Shown here: positions 46,967-57,543 of the stretch, in pieces | Numbering within the stretch: position 1 is the stretch's first letter | Layout of the letters: each line of letters opens with the position of its first letter | Origin: Rhodocyclales bacterium | GTDB taxonomy: Bacteria > Pseudomonadota > Gammaproteobacteria > Burkholderiales > Rhodocyclaceae | DNA length: 64,000 bases | Reading direction: 5' to 3' | Assembly (NCBI GenBank): GCA_028292505.1 | Contig: JAQGMF010000052.1 | Coordinates: 108,450-172,449, forward strand | Position numbers and translations under genes: made by a program | Notes under the pieces: generated by a model | The model's input: only the letters and a program-made list of their open reading frames with translations | What the model was told of the DNA's origin: nothing | Databases searched by the model: none

Positions 46967-47239
46967 GTAAGCTGACAAGGATATTTCCCGCTTCGAATCT
47001 TCTTCTTGGAGTCGCTCAAAGCACCGGAAGCGGGTCACTGCGTGGCGTTGCCTCTTCGAACTTTGAAGACATAGACTTATCAGCACGTGGCGTGCCCATC
47101 AGCTGCGCTGCGCGCCGCGGTCCCTGTCGTTACTGATGTCCGGACCATGGGGCGCCCTTGTCTGGCAAGCTATGCTTGTTCAGTTATCTGGCAATATTGC
47201 GCAGCTTGCCCTCTCATTAACATCTCTGCGCCGACATCG

Positions 47240-48211
47240 ATGCCACTTGATCCTCGCGCCCGTGATCTGCTGGACATGCTCAACCGTATCGAGGCGCCAC
47301 GCCTCGAAGATCAGCCGGTAGCGTTCGCACGGCGCAATTTTCAAAAGCTGTTGTTTGCTTACCGGCCGGATTTGCCGGTGACGACTGAGGCTCAGGACGT
47401 TGTCATCGAGCGACGGCCTTTCGCAGGCGGCCCCTTGCGTGCCCGGCTGTACAAACCATTGGACCCCGCGAAAGGGCTGCTACCGATTTTGTTATGGCTG
47501 CATGGCGGCGGCTGGACGCTGGGCGATCTCGCAAGTTACGACACGCTGTGTCGCAATCTGTGCAGCGAAGCACAATGCGCGGTGCTCGCATTGGAGTATC
47601 GACTGGCGCCGGAGAATCGCTTTCCGGCGGCGGTGGAAGACACCATGTGGGCTTTGCGGTGGCTCACGCGCGAGGCGGACACGCTAGGTCTCGACGCGAA
47701 GCGCGTGGCGATTGGCGGCGACTCGGCTGGCGGCAATCTCGCGGCAGTGGCCTGCCTCATTTTGCGTGACAAATCGAAAAAATCGAATGGCATAAAACCA
47801 CTTCTACAACTATTGGTCTATCCGACAACTGACCAGACCAGTCGGCGTGCTTCGCATGACAAGTATGGCGATGGCCACTTTCTCGATCGCGCGTCGATGA
47901 CCTGGTTTCAGCACAATTACTTGCCGGCCGAGGCGGATTATTTCGACTGGCGCGCCTCGCCCTTGCTGGCGCCGGATTTTTCCGGCCTGCCGCGCACGCT
48001 CATTGTGACGGCCGAGTGCGATCCGCTCACCGACGATGCGCATGCTTATGCGCAGAAGCTTGCTGAAGCCGGCGTGGCAGTGCGTTACAGCGAGTACGTC
48101 GGCATGATTCACGGTTTTGTCACCATGGGGCGCATCCTGCCCGACGCCGCTAAAGCGATCGGTGAGATAGCTGAAGCTTTGCGACAGGCTTTTGCCGTGA
48201 ATGCTGTTTGA
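47240..48211 (+). CDS. Alpha/beta-hydrolase, hormone-sensitive lipase (HSL) type esterase
   Basis: A 323-residue hydrolase. LWLHGGGWTLGD contains the oxyanion HGGG motif, GGDSAGGN the nucleophile Ser, ECDPLTDD the Asp and GMIHGF the His. The family cleaves short-chain esters. No signal peptide is seen, so it is cytoplasmic. Start MPLDPRARDLLDML at 47240; a longer frame to 47087 lacks support. It is convergent with cobA, the stops being only 7 bp apart. Confidence 0.88.
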   Translation: MPLDPRARDLLDMLNRIEAPRLEDQPVAFARRNFQKLLFAYRPDLPVTTEAQDVVIERRPFAGGPLRARLYKPLDPAKGLLPILLWLHGGGWTLGDLASYDTLCRNLCSEAQCAVLALEYRLAPENRFPAAVEDTMWALRWLTREADTLGLDAKRVAIGGDSAGGNLAAVACLILRDKSKKSNGIKPLLQLLVYPTTDQTSRRASHDKYGDGHFLDRASMTWFQHNYLPAEADYFDWRASPLLAPDFSGLPRTLIVTAECDPLTDDAHAYAQKLAEAGVAVRYSEYVGMIHGFVTMGRILPDAAKAIGEIAEALRQAFAVNAV

Positions 48212-48218
48212 ATATTTT

Positions 48219-48977
48219 CTATTCGAACCAGTTCAGGCGTTCGCGCAGACTGACTACGTGTCCGATGATCAGCAAGGCTGGCGGGCGCAATCCCGCGTCG
48301 GCCACTGCTTGCGGTAGCGTTGCGATCGTCGCTGCAACGGTGTGTTGTTCAGGTAGCGTTGCATGACGAACGCATGCGGCTGGCGTCCCGGGCGGCATGC
48401 CGTGGGCGATCAACTGACGGCTGATTTCCGGCAGGGACAGCACGCCCATATAAATCACGACGGTCTGCTGGGCGCGCGCCAGCGCGGGCCAATCGAGATC
48501 GCTGCTGTCGTCCTTGAGATGCCCGGTCACGAAGATGACGGCCTGGGCGTGGTCGCGATGCGTCAGTGGAATGCCGGCATAGGCGGCAGCACCGCAGGCT
48601 GCAGTGACGCCCGGTACAACCTCGAAAGGGATGCCGGCGACAGCGAGTTCTTCGCCTTCCTCGCCGCCACGGCCGAAGATATACGGATCGCCGCCCTTGA
48701 GACGCACCACGCGTTTGCCTTCACGCGCCAGCCGCACCAGCAGTGCATTGATTTCTTCCTGTTGTAGTGTGTGTTTGCCGGCCTGCTTGCCGACGTAGAT
48801 GCGCTCGGCTCCGACGCGGGCGATATCCAGGACGGCATTGCTCACCAGATGGTCATAGACCAGCACGTCAGCTTGTGCGATGAGGCGTGCGGCGCGCACT
48901 GTGAGAAGTTCGGCATCGCCGGGGCCGCCGCCGACAAGTGCGACATGACCTGGCAATAGCATGGTGTGGGCGGACAT
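48219..48977 (-). CDS. cobA: Uroporphyrinogen-III C-methyltransferase
   Basis: About 252 residues. [38 protein letters not shown] and [21 protein letters not shown] are the SAM-binding segments of SUMT enzymes. It methylates uroporphyrinogen III twice to precorrin-2 for sirohaem or cobalamin. It lacks the CysG dehydrogenase/chelatase part, so it is the stand-alone form. ATG at 48962 is a shorter alternative start. Confidence 0.93.
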   Translation of the reverse strand: MSAHTMLLPGHVALVGGGPGDAELLTVRAARLIAQADVLVYDHLVSNAVLDIARVGAERIYVGKQAGKHTLQQEEINALLVRLAREGKRVVRLKGGDPYIFGRGGEEGEELAVAGIPFEVVPGVTAACGAAAYAGIPLTHRDHAQAVIFVTGHLKDDSSDLDWPALARAQQTVVIYMGVLSLPEISRQLIAHGMPPGTPAACVRHATLPEQHTVAATIATLPQAVADAGLRPPALLIIGHVVSLRERLNWFE

Positions 48978-49610
48978 CGAGAAAACCGGAAAGACATGAC
49001 AGGGCGCAAGTTTAGCGGATTCGTCGTGAGCGCCCTCGCCGGAAATTTTCTGCACATTCGGACATGAAGGATTGTTTGTCACTTTAGGCGGTATACAATA
49101 CTAATGCTGCGTTGCACTATGAATAATCAGTGCAAGGTTTGTGGGAACTCCTCGCGGGATATCAGGTCCTTCCGGCGCAGCGGTGTGAGTGGAGTCAAAG
49201 CGTGAAAAACGAACAAGAAAATACCGCATCCTGCCGAGCTTGCTTAGGCTTCCAGGGAAACAATGTCATTGTTGGCAAGGCCATGCACAATAAAGTGCCG
49301 CGCCAATCGACGCAAAGCCAGTCTGCACGCCGTGTTACGGTGATGTTGCGGAACGGCATTTCCGCGGCCGAAAAAGCAAAAGAATTGTTTTTGGCGCTGA
49401 CAAAAGCATGTCCAAAAGGGCAAATTGCCCGACTGGACACAGCATTCTGCAAGGTTCGTGAACGACATCACGGCATCATCCCCTCCCATCGCATAAGGTT
49501 CGGTCTGCCTCCGGTTGGTATCGCTGCTCGGGGGAGCCGCCAAGTGCCCTCACCACAGGGTGTGCCGTCCAAGCGTTTGAGTAGGGTTTCACGAAAAACC
49601 GGGGATCAGA
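48978..49610. promoter_or_regulatory. Long intergenic leader upstream of the EpsB-type sugar transferase
   Basis: A 633-base gap. TACAAT at 49094-49099 with TTGTTT at 49072-49077 (16-bp spacer) is a weak promoter candidate on the plus strand; just downstream, TTGCACT (49112-49118) and AGTGCAA (49129-49135) form a 7-bp inverted repeat that could be an operator or leader hairpin. A reading frame from a GTG at 49202 to 49627 has a GGAG 7 bp upstream but no family match. No sigma-54 site with GG-N10-GC was found. Confidence 0.35.
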
Positions 49611-50996
49611 ATGCTTCGTCTGTTTAATCACTATTTCCCATCCAGCGCCGTCTACCAGGTACTGATCGACGTACTGGTGCTGTTCTGCGCGATCCTCCTG
49701 GCGGCGTTTTACGTCGGTGGCGAAGTGGCCGCTACGATGTCGGGCGTGATTCCTTCTGCGCTGGTGTTTGCGGTGGTCATGATGGCGCTGAGTAGCGCGC
49801 TGGGTTTGTATGGTTCGCATCGCGATGCCTCGTTCCGCGATTTGCTGGCACGTATCGTTCTGACCGTGCTGTTCAGTGTGCCGGTTGCCTGGGGCGTGTT
49901 CCGCTTGCTGCCGTGGGGCGGCGAACGTTATCAGGCGCTCGATGCTACTGTCATAATGTTGCTCGGCGGTGTGTTGTTCGTGCGTGGCGTGTCGCGTCGT
50001 GCCGGCGTGGCATCCATGTGGCGCCGTCGCGTGTTGGTGATTGGCACGGGTCGTGAAGCCGCTTCGGTCGAATACTCGCTGACCCACCCGCATCATCCCG
50101 GTCTCTCCATCGTCGGTTTCCTGCCCGTACCGGGCGCTGAAGAATCGCTGGTCCATCCTTCACGTGTCCTGCCCGCAGGCCGCTCGCTGCTGGAGACGGC
50201 ACGCGCACTGGATGCCGACGAAATCATCGTTGCCGTGCGCGAGCGTCGCGGCGGTACTTTGCCCCTTTCCGAACTGCTCGATTGCAAACTCTCCGGCATC
50301 AAGGTGCTGGACCTTTCGTGCTTCTTCGAGCGCGTTCGTGGTCAGGTGCGTCTCGACTCCTTGCGCGCGAGCTGGCTGATTTACGGCGAAGGTTTTCGTC
50401 AGGGAACGCTGCGCACAATGATCAAGCGCGTGTTCGATGTTTTCGCAGCGCTGGCATTGTTAGTTCTCGCCTCACCGCTGATGTTGCTGGCAGTCCTTGC
50501 GATCGGGCTGGAAGACGGCTTCCCTGTCTTGTATCGGCAGGAGCGCGTCGGTCAGGGCGGCCGCGTATTCAAGGTCATCAAGTTTCGCAGCATGTGGCGT
50601 GACGCGGAGAAGGACGGCAAACCGCGCTGGGCCAGTGCCAATGACAACCGCGCGACGCGTGTGGGCCGCATCATGCGCAAGACGCGCATCGATGAATTGC
50701 CACAGCTCTTCAATGTGTTGATGGGCCAGATGAGCATGGTCGGACCACGCCCGGAGCGTCCGTTCTTCGTCGATCAGCTGACCAATGAAATTCCCTTCTA
50801 CGCGGTGCGTCACTCGCTCAAGCCGGGTGTGACAGGCTGGGCGCAAGTGCGCTACCAGTATGGCGCCTCGGTCGATGATGCCGTGCAGAAGCTGCAATAC
50901 GATCTTTACTACGTGAAGAACCACACCTTGTTTCTGGACATGATGGTGCTGGCCGAGACTGTTCGGGTGGTGATGACGGGCGAAGGCGCGCAATAG
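49611..50996 (+). CDS. XrtA-associated priming sugar transferase (EpsB type)
   Basis: A 461-residue membrane protein. Four or so N-terminal helices (to about residue 130), a nucleotide-binding-like middle (RVLVIGTGREAASVEY), then the bacterial sugar transferase domain: KRVFDVFAALALLVLASPL, FKVIKFRSMWRDAEKDG, RIDELPQLFNVLMGQMSMVGPRPERP and GVTGWAQVRYQYG. It starts polysaccharide synthesis by putting a sugar phosphate on undecaprenyl phosphate. It is the first gene of the second XrtA locus and is followed by a terminator. GGGGAT lies 6 bp before the ATG. Confidence 0.93.
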   Translation: MLRLFNHYFPSSAVYQVLIDVLVLFCAILLAAFYVGGEVAATMSGVIPSALVFAVVMMALSSALGLYGSHRDASFRDLLARIVLTVLFSVPVAWGVFRLLPWGGERYQALDATVIMLLGGVLFVRGVSRRAGVASMWRRRVLVIGTGREAASVEYSLTHPHHPGLSIVGFLPVPGAEESLVHPSRVLPAGRSLLETARALDADEIIVAVRERRGGTLPLSELLDCKLSGIKVLDLSCFFERVRGQVRLDSLRASWLIYGEGFRQGTLRTMIKRVFDVFAALALLVLASPLMLLAVLAIGLEDGFPVLYRQERVGQGGRVFKVIKFRSMWRDAEKDGKPRWASANDNRATRVGRIMRKTRIDELPQLFNVLMGQMSMVGPRPERPFFVDQLTNEIPFYAVRHSLKPGVTGWAQVRYQYGASVDDAVQKLQYDLYYVKNHTLFLDMMVLAETVRVVMTGEGAQ

Positions 50997-51064
50997 CGCT
51001 TGCGTCAGCCGGTGCCTCGTGCGCGATGCAATTGTCATGCGGCGGTCATTGGCCGCTTGCTTGC

Positions 51065-51094
51065 AAGCCCCGCCCGAATGCGCGGGGCTTTTTG
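51065..51094 (+). terminator. Intrinsic terminator after the sugar transferase gene
   Basis: AAGCCCCGC at 51065-51073 pairs with GCGGGGCTT at 51082-51090 and is followed by TTTG. It separates the sugar transferase from prsK. Confidence 0.87.
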
Positions 51095-51159
51095 TTGTGT
51101 TCTCATCTGCCGGTCGCGGTACGATGAAGCGGCGCCCACCTTCGTGGAATAATTGATCG

Positions 51160-53232
51160 ATGGAATCCTCTCTCAGCGACATCCGCATGTGGGCCAGTGG
51201 CATCGCCGCCGTCGTCTTCGGCTGCCTGTCGCTGTACCTGCGTATGGGTTGGCGCGGCGGCACCCTCGGCGGACGCTTGATGGCCGCCATGCTGGTGTCA
51301 TGCGCTTGGGCGGCGCTCGACGCGGCGTCACCCGGCGGGCTGATGTGGTCGTGGATGGCCGTATCGCTGGAGGTCTTGCGCCCTGCTGCGTGGAGTTATT
51401 TCCTCGTCGGGCTCCTGGGCGTAGCGGCGCATGCCGACGAAAAGCATGCCGCGCCCAAGTGGATACAGCAGTGTGCGCAAGGTGTCTTCGCCAGTGCTGT
51501 GGGGATGAGTATCGCCAGCGTACTGTTGCCCGAGCTGTTTCGCTGGACGTTTTATGCCGAGCTGTTGATGGTGGTCTGGCTGCTTGTGCTGGTCGAACAG
51601 GTCTATCGCAATTTCCCCAGTGGCTCGCGTTGGGGCATCAAGCCGCTGATCCTTGGACTCGCCTGCGTGCTGAGTTTCGATTTCTATCTCTTTGCCGAAG
51701 GCGCTTTGCTCGGTCGCGTGGATGACGATGTACTTGCCATACGCGGCATCGTGCATGCACTGGTGGGGCCGCTCGCCGCGATGTCGGCGGTGCGTAGTCG
51801 CGACTGGACTTTCCGCATCAGCGTTTCGCGCCAGCTGGTTTTTCATTCCACGGCGCTGGCGGCATCGGGTCTGTATTTGTTGCTGGTAGCCGCGGCTGGT
51901 TACTACGTGCGCTGGTTCGGCGGCAGCTGGGGTCGTGCGCTGCAGACGGCGATGATGTTCGGCGGTTTTTTCATGCTGGTTTTCGTGGCGTTTTCCGGCT
52001 CGTTCCGCGCGCGCCTGCGCGTCTGGCTCAACAAGAATTTGTTTGCCTATCGCTACGATTATCGTGAGGCCTGGTTACGATTCACCAAGGCGTTGAGCGG
52101 CGTCTCCACGGGGGCGCAGTCAGGTCTGACGCTGGAGCAAAGCGTGATCTGGGCACTCGCTGAACTGGTTGAAAGTCCCGGTGGCGTGTTGTGGCTGCGC
52201 GATGCGGACAAGGTCTACCGTCCGCGCGCCAAACTCAACTGCCCGCTCAGCGAGGGCGAAGAAGCGGCCGACGCGCCGCTCGCCAGTTTCATGCGCGAGC
52301 AGGGCTGGATTGTAAATCTGGAAGAATGGCGTAGCCGTCCGACGCTCTATCATGGGCTCGCCGTGCCGCCCTGGTTGTCTTCAGCGACGGATGCGTGGCT
52401 GCTGGTGCCACTGATTAGCGGTGACGAGATGGTCGCCTTCGTCGTGCTGGCGACGGCGCGTGCGCCGATCGAGGTGAACTGGGAAGTGTTGGATCTGCTC
52501 AAGACGGCGGGTCGTCAGGCGGCCAGTTATCTGGAGCGCTCGCAGGCCACTTCGGCATTGCTCGAAGCGCAGAAGTTCGATTCCTTCAATCGCATGTCCG
52601 CTTTCGTTGTGCACGACCTGAAAAATCTAGTCGCACAACTTTCGTTGATGCTCAAGAACGCGGCGCGCCACAAGGACAATCCTGAGTTTCAGGATGACAT
52701 GTTGTTGACGGTGGAGAATGTCGCCGAGCGCATGCGAGGCCTGATGACGCAGTTGCAGAACAAGTCGCCGATCGAGCACAAGCGCTGGATCGATGTGGGC
52801 GAGCTGTGCAGTGCGGTGCTGGCCGATCGCCGTGGCGCCGGACCGGAGGTGTCGCTGGAGGCGGAAGCCGAGCTTGGCGTATTCGGACAGGCCGAGCGAC
52901 TGCAGCGCATAATCGGGCATGTCGTGCAGAACGCCACAGAAGCGACGCCCGAGCATGGTAAGGTTTCGGTTGCGGTGCGACGTGCCGGCAAGCAGGTGCG
53001 CATCGAAGTGAGCGATACGGGTTGCGGTATGACGCCGGAATTTGTTCGCGAGCGCCTGTTTCGCCCGTTCCAGACGACTAAGCAAAATGGCATGGGCATA
53101 GGAGCTTTCGAAGTTCAGCAATATGTCAATGAGCTGGGTGGGCGCGTGGAAGTCGATAGCGAGCCGGACGTCGGTACGCGTTTCGTGCTGCTGTTTCCGC
53201 TCAGTCTCCGCAATGAAGCTTCGGCTGCGTGA
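51160..53232 (+). CDS. prsK: PEP-CTERM system histidine kinase PrsK
   Basis: A 690-residue sensor kinase. Residues about 10-290 hold 8 or so membrane helices (GIAAVVFGCLSLYL, LVFHSTALAASGLYLLL and others), followed by a GAF-like domain (about 320-455) and a kinase core: H-box MSAFVVHDLKN, N-box VVQNATEA, G1 DTGCGMTP and G2 GMGIGAF. It autophosphorylates on the H-box His and passes phosphate to PrsR, 51 bp downstream. The signal sensed is unknown. HDLKN replaces the usual HELRT, as is known for this family. Confidence 0.94.
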   Translation: MESSLSDIRMWASGIAAVVFGCLSLYLRMGWRGGTLGGRLMAAMLVSCAWAALDAASPGGLMWSWMAVSLEVLRPAAWSYFLVGLLGVAAHADEKHAAPKWIQQCAQGVFASAVGMSIASVLLPELFRWTFYAELLMVVWLLVLVEQVYRNFPSGSRWGIKPLILGLACVLSFDFYLFAEGALLGRVDDDVLAIRGIVHALVGPLAAMSAVRSRDWTFRISVSRQLVFHSTALAASGLYLLLVAAAGYYVRWFGGSWGRALQTAMMFGGFFMLVFVAFSGSFRARLRVWLNKNLFAYRYDYREAWLRFTKALSGVSTGAQSGLTLEQSVIWALAELVESPGGVLWLRDADKVYRPRAKLNCPLSEGEEAADAPLASFMREQGWIVNLEEWRSRPTLYHGLAVPPWLSSATDAWLLVPLISGDEMVAFVVLATARAPIEVNWEVLDLLKTAGRQAASYLERSQATSALLEAQKFDSFNRMSAFVVHDLKNLVAQLSLMLKNAARHKDNPEFQDDMLLTVENVAERMRGLMTQLQNKSPIEHKRWIDVGELCSAVLADRRGAGPEVSLEAEAELGVFGQAERLQRIIGHVVQNATEATPEHGKVSVAVRRAGKQVRIEVSDTGCGMTPEFVRERLFRPFQTTKQNGMGIGAFEVQQYVNELGGRVEVDSEPDVGTRFVLLFPLSLRNEASAA

Positions 53233-53283
53233 GCCGCGGCATGAATCATTGGCCTGCTTGGCCTGAAATGTGATGGGAATGTA

Positions 53284-54672
53284 ATGGCAGAAAGCAATCC
53301 CGAAAAAGCCAGGGTGCTTCTCATCGTCGAGGACGACCCTGCGCTGCAGAAGCAGATGAAATGGGCATTCGACAGCTACGAGGCGGTACTCGCCTCGGAT
53401 CGCGAATCGGCCATCGCACAGTTGCGTCGCCACGAACCGGCGGTCGTCACTATGGACCTCGGCTTGCCGCCGGCGCCGGACGATGTCAGTGAAGGCTTCC
53501 GCCTGCTCGAAGAAATTCTTGCGTTGGCGCCGGACACCAAGGTGATCGTCCTCACCGGCCAGCACGACCGCGACAACGCAGTGCGTGCCGTCGGACTCGG
53601 TGCATATGATTTCTTCGGCAAGCCCTTCGAACCCGAGCTGCTGGTGTTGACCATCGAGCGAGCTTTCCGGCTCTATGATCTGCAACAGGAAAACAAGCGC
53701 CTGTTGTCGACGCAAACTGGCAGCGCACTGGGTGGCCTGATCACGCGCGATGCGGGCATGCTGCGCATCTGCCGTACCATCGAGAAAGTCGCCAACACCA
53801 ATGCTACTGTCATGCTGCTCGGCCAGAGCGGTACCGGCAAGGAACTGCTGGCGCGCGGCGTGCATGAAAAATCGGGGCGCAAGGCGGAGCGCTTCATCGC
53901 CATCAACTGCGCCGCCATTCCGGAAAACCTGCTCGAGAGCGAACTGTTCGGCTACGAGCGCGGCGCTTTTACCGGTGCGGTCAAGCAGACGCCCGGCAAA
54001 TTCGAGCTGGCCCACAAAGGCACATTGTTCCTCGACGAAATCGGCGATCTGCCGCAGAGCTTGCAGGCCAAGCTATTGCGTTTCCTGCAGGAGCGCACCG
54101 TCGAGCGCATTGGCGGACGCGAAGAAATTCCTGTCGATGTGCGCGTGGTCTGCGCAACGCATCAGGATCTGCGCCTGCGCATCAAGGATGGTAGCTTCCG
54201 CGAAGATCTGTTTTACCGCCTCGCCGAAATCATCGTCGACATCCCTGCGCTTACCGCACGCGAGGGCGATGCCAGTCTGCTCGCGCATGCCTTCGTGCAA
54301 CGCTTCGCGCAAGAGATGAAGCGCGGCAATATGAGTCTCACCGACGACGCCGTCGCCGCCATCGAAGCCCATGTTTGGCCGGGGAATGTGCGCGAGCTGG
54401 AGAATTGCATCAAGCGCGCGGTGATCATGGCCGATGGCAACCGCATCGGCGTCGACGACCTGGGTCTGGAGGCAGTCGACGAAGACTTTGCCGTGTTGAA
54501 CTTACGACAGGTGCGCGACGAGGCGGAAAAACGTGCGGTGGTCCGCGTACTATCACGCGTCAATGGCAATATCGCACGCGCCGCGGAAGTGCTGGGCGTC
54601 AGCCGGCCCACGCTCTACGATCTGATGAATCGCTTTGGCATACGCAAGGATGCGGCTTCGCCCGAGCAATAG
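53284..54672 (+). CDS. prsR: PEP-CTERM box response regulator PrsR (sigma-54 activator type)
   Basis: A 462-residue regulator: receiver domain with D58 in VTMDLGLPP and K113, an AAA+ domain with GQSGTGKE (180-187) and the sigma-54 contact loop GAFTGA (227-232), and a Fis-type helix-turn-helix near the end ([18 protein letters not shown]). GAFTGA means it can open sigma-54 RNA polymerase promoters. It is the partner of PrsK and probably regulates polysaccharide and PEP-CTERM genes. Confidence 0.95.
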   Translation: MAESNPEKARVLLIVEDDPALQKQMKWAFDSYEAVLASDRESAIAQLRRHEPAVVTMDLGLPPAPDDVSEGFRLLEEILALAPDTKVIVLTGQHDRDNAVRAVGLGAYDFFGKPFEPELLVLTIERAFRLYDLQQENKRLLSTQTGSALGGLITRDAGMLRICRTIEKVANTNATVMLLGQSGTGKELLARGVHEKSGRKAERFIAINCAAIPENLLESELFGYERGAFTGAVKQTPGKFELAHKGTLFLDEIGDLPQSLQAKLLRFLQERTVERIGGREEIPVDVRVVCATHQDLRLRIKDGSFREDLFYRLAEIIVDIPALTAREGDASLLAHAFVQRFAQEMKRGNMSLTDDAVAAIEAHVWPGNVRELENCIKRAVIMADGNRIGVDDLGLEAVDEDFAVLNLRQVRDEAEKRAVVRVLSRVNGNIARAAEVLGVSRPTLYDLMNRFGIRKDAASPEQ

Positions 54673-54735
54673 GCAGCCCGCTGCAGGACAACGGCATTTT
54701 TCAATCCAGAAAACCGAGACAAAGGAAAACTCGAC

Positions 54736-57513
54736 ATGTTCAAGATCGACGCGCGCAAACTGGCGACAGCATGCCTGATCGGCACGGTAATCAGCCTGAG
54801 CGCATGTGGCGACAATCCGGACAAACTGGTGGCGTCTGCCCAGACGGCATATGACAAACGCGATTTCAATACCGCGACCATCCAGCTCAAGAACGCGCTG
54901 CAAGCCAATCCGCAGCACGCGCAAGCGCGCTTCCTGTTTGCCCGCGTGCTGATGGCGCAGAATGACTTTGTCGGGGCCGAGCGCGAATTCCGCAAGGCGC
55001 TGGATGCTGGCGTGAAACCGGACGAGGTCAATTCACTGTTGATCGCAACATTGATCAGCCAAGGCAAAGCGGACAAGGCCATTGCCGAATTCAGCACCAA
55101 ACAGGCAAGCGATGCGAAGGGCAAGGCGGAGCTGGCGACGGCACTCGGCAATGCCTACATCGACCAGCATGACACCGACAACGCCACCAAGCAGTATGCG
55201 GCGGCACTGCAGGCGCAACCCGGCTTTCCGGCAGCGACGCTCGGACAGGTCCGACTCAAGCTGGCTGCGCAGGATGCTACCGGCGCGGTCGGCATGCTCG
55301 ATGACATTATCAAGAACCAACCCAAATCGATGGATCCGCTCTTGCTCAAGGGCGACGTACTGGCTTCGCAGCACAAGGCCGATCAGGCGATTGCCGTCTT
55401 TAAAACCGCCGCGGCCATCGCGCCGGACGACAAGCAACCGCTGTTTCGCTTGATACCGCTCTACCTGCAGACAGGCCAGCAGGGCGAGGTGGATGCCACG
55501 CTGGCGATGCTGCACAAGCTTGCACCCAATGACTTGCGCACGATCTATTTCGACGGTGTTGCCGCGCTCAGTACCGGCAAATACGCAGCCGCACGCGAAG
55601 CGGCCAACAAGGTGTTGCGTGGCTCGCCCGACAACGATCTGGCGTTGGTGCTGGCCGCAACCGCCAACATCAAGCTCGGCGACGCGCTGACGGCCGAGAC
55701 CATGCTGCAGAAAGTCATCACGCACCGCAAGGATTGGGACTTGCCGCGCCGTATGCTGGCGGAGACTTACCTGACGGTGCGCGACCCCGAGCACACGCTG
55801 GAAGTGCTCAAGCCCATGCTTGAAAAGGCCGACAACGATGCCGAGTTGCTGAGCCTGGCAGGCCAGGCCTACATGTTGAGCGGCGATTTCAACAAGGCCA
55901 CCGAGTACCTCGCCAAGGCATCGAGTCTGGTGCCGACCTCGACGCAGGCCAAGACGCGCTTGGGTATGGCGCGCCTGGCTGCAGGCGACGAGGGCCGCGC
56001 CATGCAGGATCTGGAATCGGTCGCCACGCAAGATGCCAATAGCATAGTGGCCGACATTGCCATCATTTCTACCCACCTGCGCAAGGGGGAGAACGCCAAG
56101 GCGTTGCAAGCCATGGCGGCGTTGGAGAAGAAGCAGCCCAACAATTCGGCGACCTTCAACATCAAGGGCTTTGCGTTGTTGGCGACCAAGGACGAGGCCG
56201 GCGCGCGCAAAGCCTTCGAGCGTGCGCTCGAACTGCAACCCGGCAATATTGGCGCCGCGACGCAACTGGCACGACTGGACATCGCCGACGGCAAACCGCT
56301 GGATGCCCGCAAGCGTTTCGAAAAGATCGTCCAGACGCAGCCGAACAACGTGCGTGCTTATGTCCTGATGGCGCAACTGCTGCAGGAGACCGGCGCATCC
56401 GTGGCAGAGGCGCGTGCGGCGCTGGAGAAGGGCGTGGCCGCAGACCCGGTACACAATGAGGCGCGCGTCGCGCTCGTCCAGCTTCTGTTGCGCAGCGGCG
56501 ATAGCAAACAGGCCTTGAGTGTCGCTCAGCAGGCGCAAGCCGCACAGTCGGACAGCAACGATATGCTTCGTCTTCTCGGTCGCACGTTGATGGCGGCAGG
56601 CGAAAAGCAACAAGCGGTGGCGACCTTCTCGAAGCTGCAGAGCGCCGAGCCGAAGAGCCCCACAGCATTGCTGGAACTGGCCGATGCGCAACGTGCTGTG
56701 AGTGACGATGTGGCCGCCGAATCGAGTCTGCGCAAAGCCATCGAATTGAAACCAGATATGCTTGACGCATATCAACGGTTGGCCGCCGTCTTGGTCGCAG
56801 GCAAGCGCAACAGCGAGGCGACGCAGCTGGCCAAGGACCTGGAACACAAGCGTCCCGAGTCGCCCGTGGGCTTCATGCTCGAAGCCGATGTGGCGGCATC
56901 CGACAAGCGCTGGCCAGACGTGACCGCGGCCACGCAGCAAGCCTATCAGCGTGCCAAGACGCCGCAGATTCTGCTTGGTCTGCGTCGATCGTTGACGCTG
57001 GAAGGCAAGACAGCCGAGGCGCAGCGTTTGGTTGCCGACTGGATCAAGGCCAATCCAAAGGATGGCATGGTGCGCATGCAACTGGCCGATGAGGCGGTCG
57101 CAGCGGGCAAGTACAGCGAAGCGCTGGTGATGTACAAGTCCATCAACACGCTGGCGCCGGGAAATGCCATTGTCCTCAACAATCTTGCCTGGACGGCCAA
57201 CAAGCAGTCCGACCCCAAAGCCGTCGAATATGCCGAACAGGCACTCAAGACAGCACCGAAGATAGCGGGTGTGATGGAGACAGCGGGTACGATTTTCTTC
57301 GAACACGGACAGGCGCAGCGCGGTCTGACCTTGCTCAAGCAGGCGGTCGATACGGCGCCGAAAGCTTCCGCCGTGCGCCTGGGTTATGCCAGGGCGCTTG
57401 CCAAGTCCGGCGACAAGGACGCGGCGCGCAAGCAGGCGACCACGGCGCTCGAAGGCGTGCCTGCCGAGATGCCTCTGCACAAGGAAATCGAGGCGTTTAC
57501 CAAAACGCTATAG
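54736..57513 (+). CDS. prsT: PEP-CTERM system TPR lipoprotein PrsT
   Basis: A 925-residue lipoprotein: signal peptide and lipobox LSAC (Cys 24), then about 20 TPR repeats along the whole length (YDKRDFNTATIQLKNALQANP and LLLRSGDSKQALSVAQQAQ style). PrsT probably acts in the periplasm or at the outer membrane as a scaffold for polysaccharide export or PEP-CTERM sorting; its exact job is not known. It follows prsR by 63 bp. A long antisense frame opposite it is a shadow of codon bias. Confidence 0.95.
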   Translation: MFKIDARKLATACLIGTVISLSACGDNPDKLVASAQTAYDKRDFNTATIQLKNALQANPQHAQARFLFARVLMAQNDFVGAEREFRKALDAGVKPDEVNSLLIATLISQGKADKAIAEFSTKQASDAKGKAELATALGNAYIDQHDTDNATKQYAAALQAQPGFPAATLGQVRLKLAAQDATGAVGMLDDIIKNQPKSMDPLLLKGDVLASQHKADQAIAVFKTAAAIAPDDKQPLFRLIPLYLQTGQQGEVDATLAMLHKLAPNDLRTIYFDGVAALSTGKYAAAREAANKVLRGSPDNDLALVLAATANIKLGDALTAETMLQKVITHRKDWDLPRRMLAETYLTVRDPEHTLEVLKPMLEKADNDAELLSLAGQAYMLSGDFNKATEYLAKASSLVPTSTQAKTRLGMARLAAGDEGRAMQDLESVATQDANSIVADIAIISTHLRKGENAKALQAMAALEKKQPNNSATFNIKGFALLATKDEAGARKAFERALELQPGNIGAATQLARLDIADGKPLDARKRFEKIVQTQPNNVRAYVLMAQLLQETGASVAEARAALEKGVAADPVHNEARVALVQLLLRSGDSKQALSVAQQAQAAQSDSNDMLRLLGRTLMAAGEKQQAVATFSKLQSAEPKSPTALLELADAQRAVSDDVAAESSLRKAIELKPDMLDAYQRLAAVLVAGKRNSEATQLAKDLEHKRPESPVGFMLEADVAASDKRWPDVTAATQQAYQRAKTPQILLGLRRSLTLEGKTAEAQRLVADWIKANPKDGMVRMQLADEAVAAGKYSEALVMYKSINTLAPGNAIVLNNLAWTANKQSDPKAVEYAEQALKTAPKIAGVMETAGTIFFEHGQAQRGLTLLKQAVDTAPKASAVRLGYARALAKSGDKDAARKQATTALEGVPAEMPLHKEIEAFTKTL

Positions 57514-57543
57514 GCTTTTTCGATATGCAATTCGGGTATTGAA

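Noticed and set aside
46898..47086. 62-codon minus-strand ORF upstream of the Ala/Lys-rich gene
   Set aside because: It has no ribosome site or motif and contains the 18-bp palindrome; it is probably chance.
55033..57480. 815-codon open frame antisense to prsT, beginning MQRHLGRHAFERRG
   Set aside because: It mirrors the codon bias of prsT, has arginine/leucine-rich shadow composition, no family motif and no ribosome site. The TPR protein on the other strand is clearly the gene.
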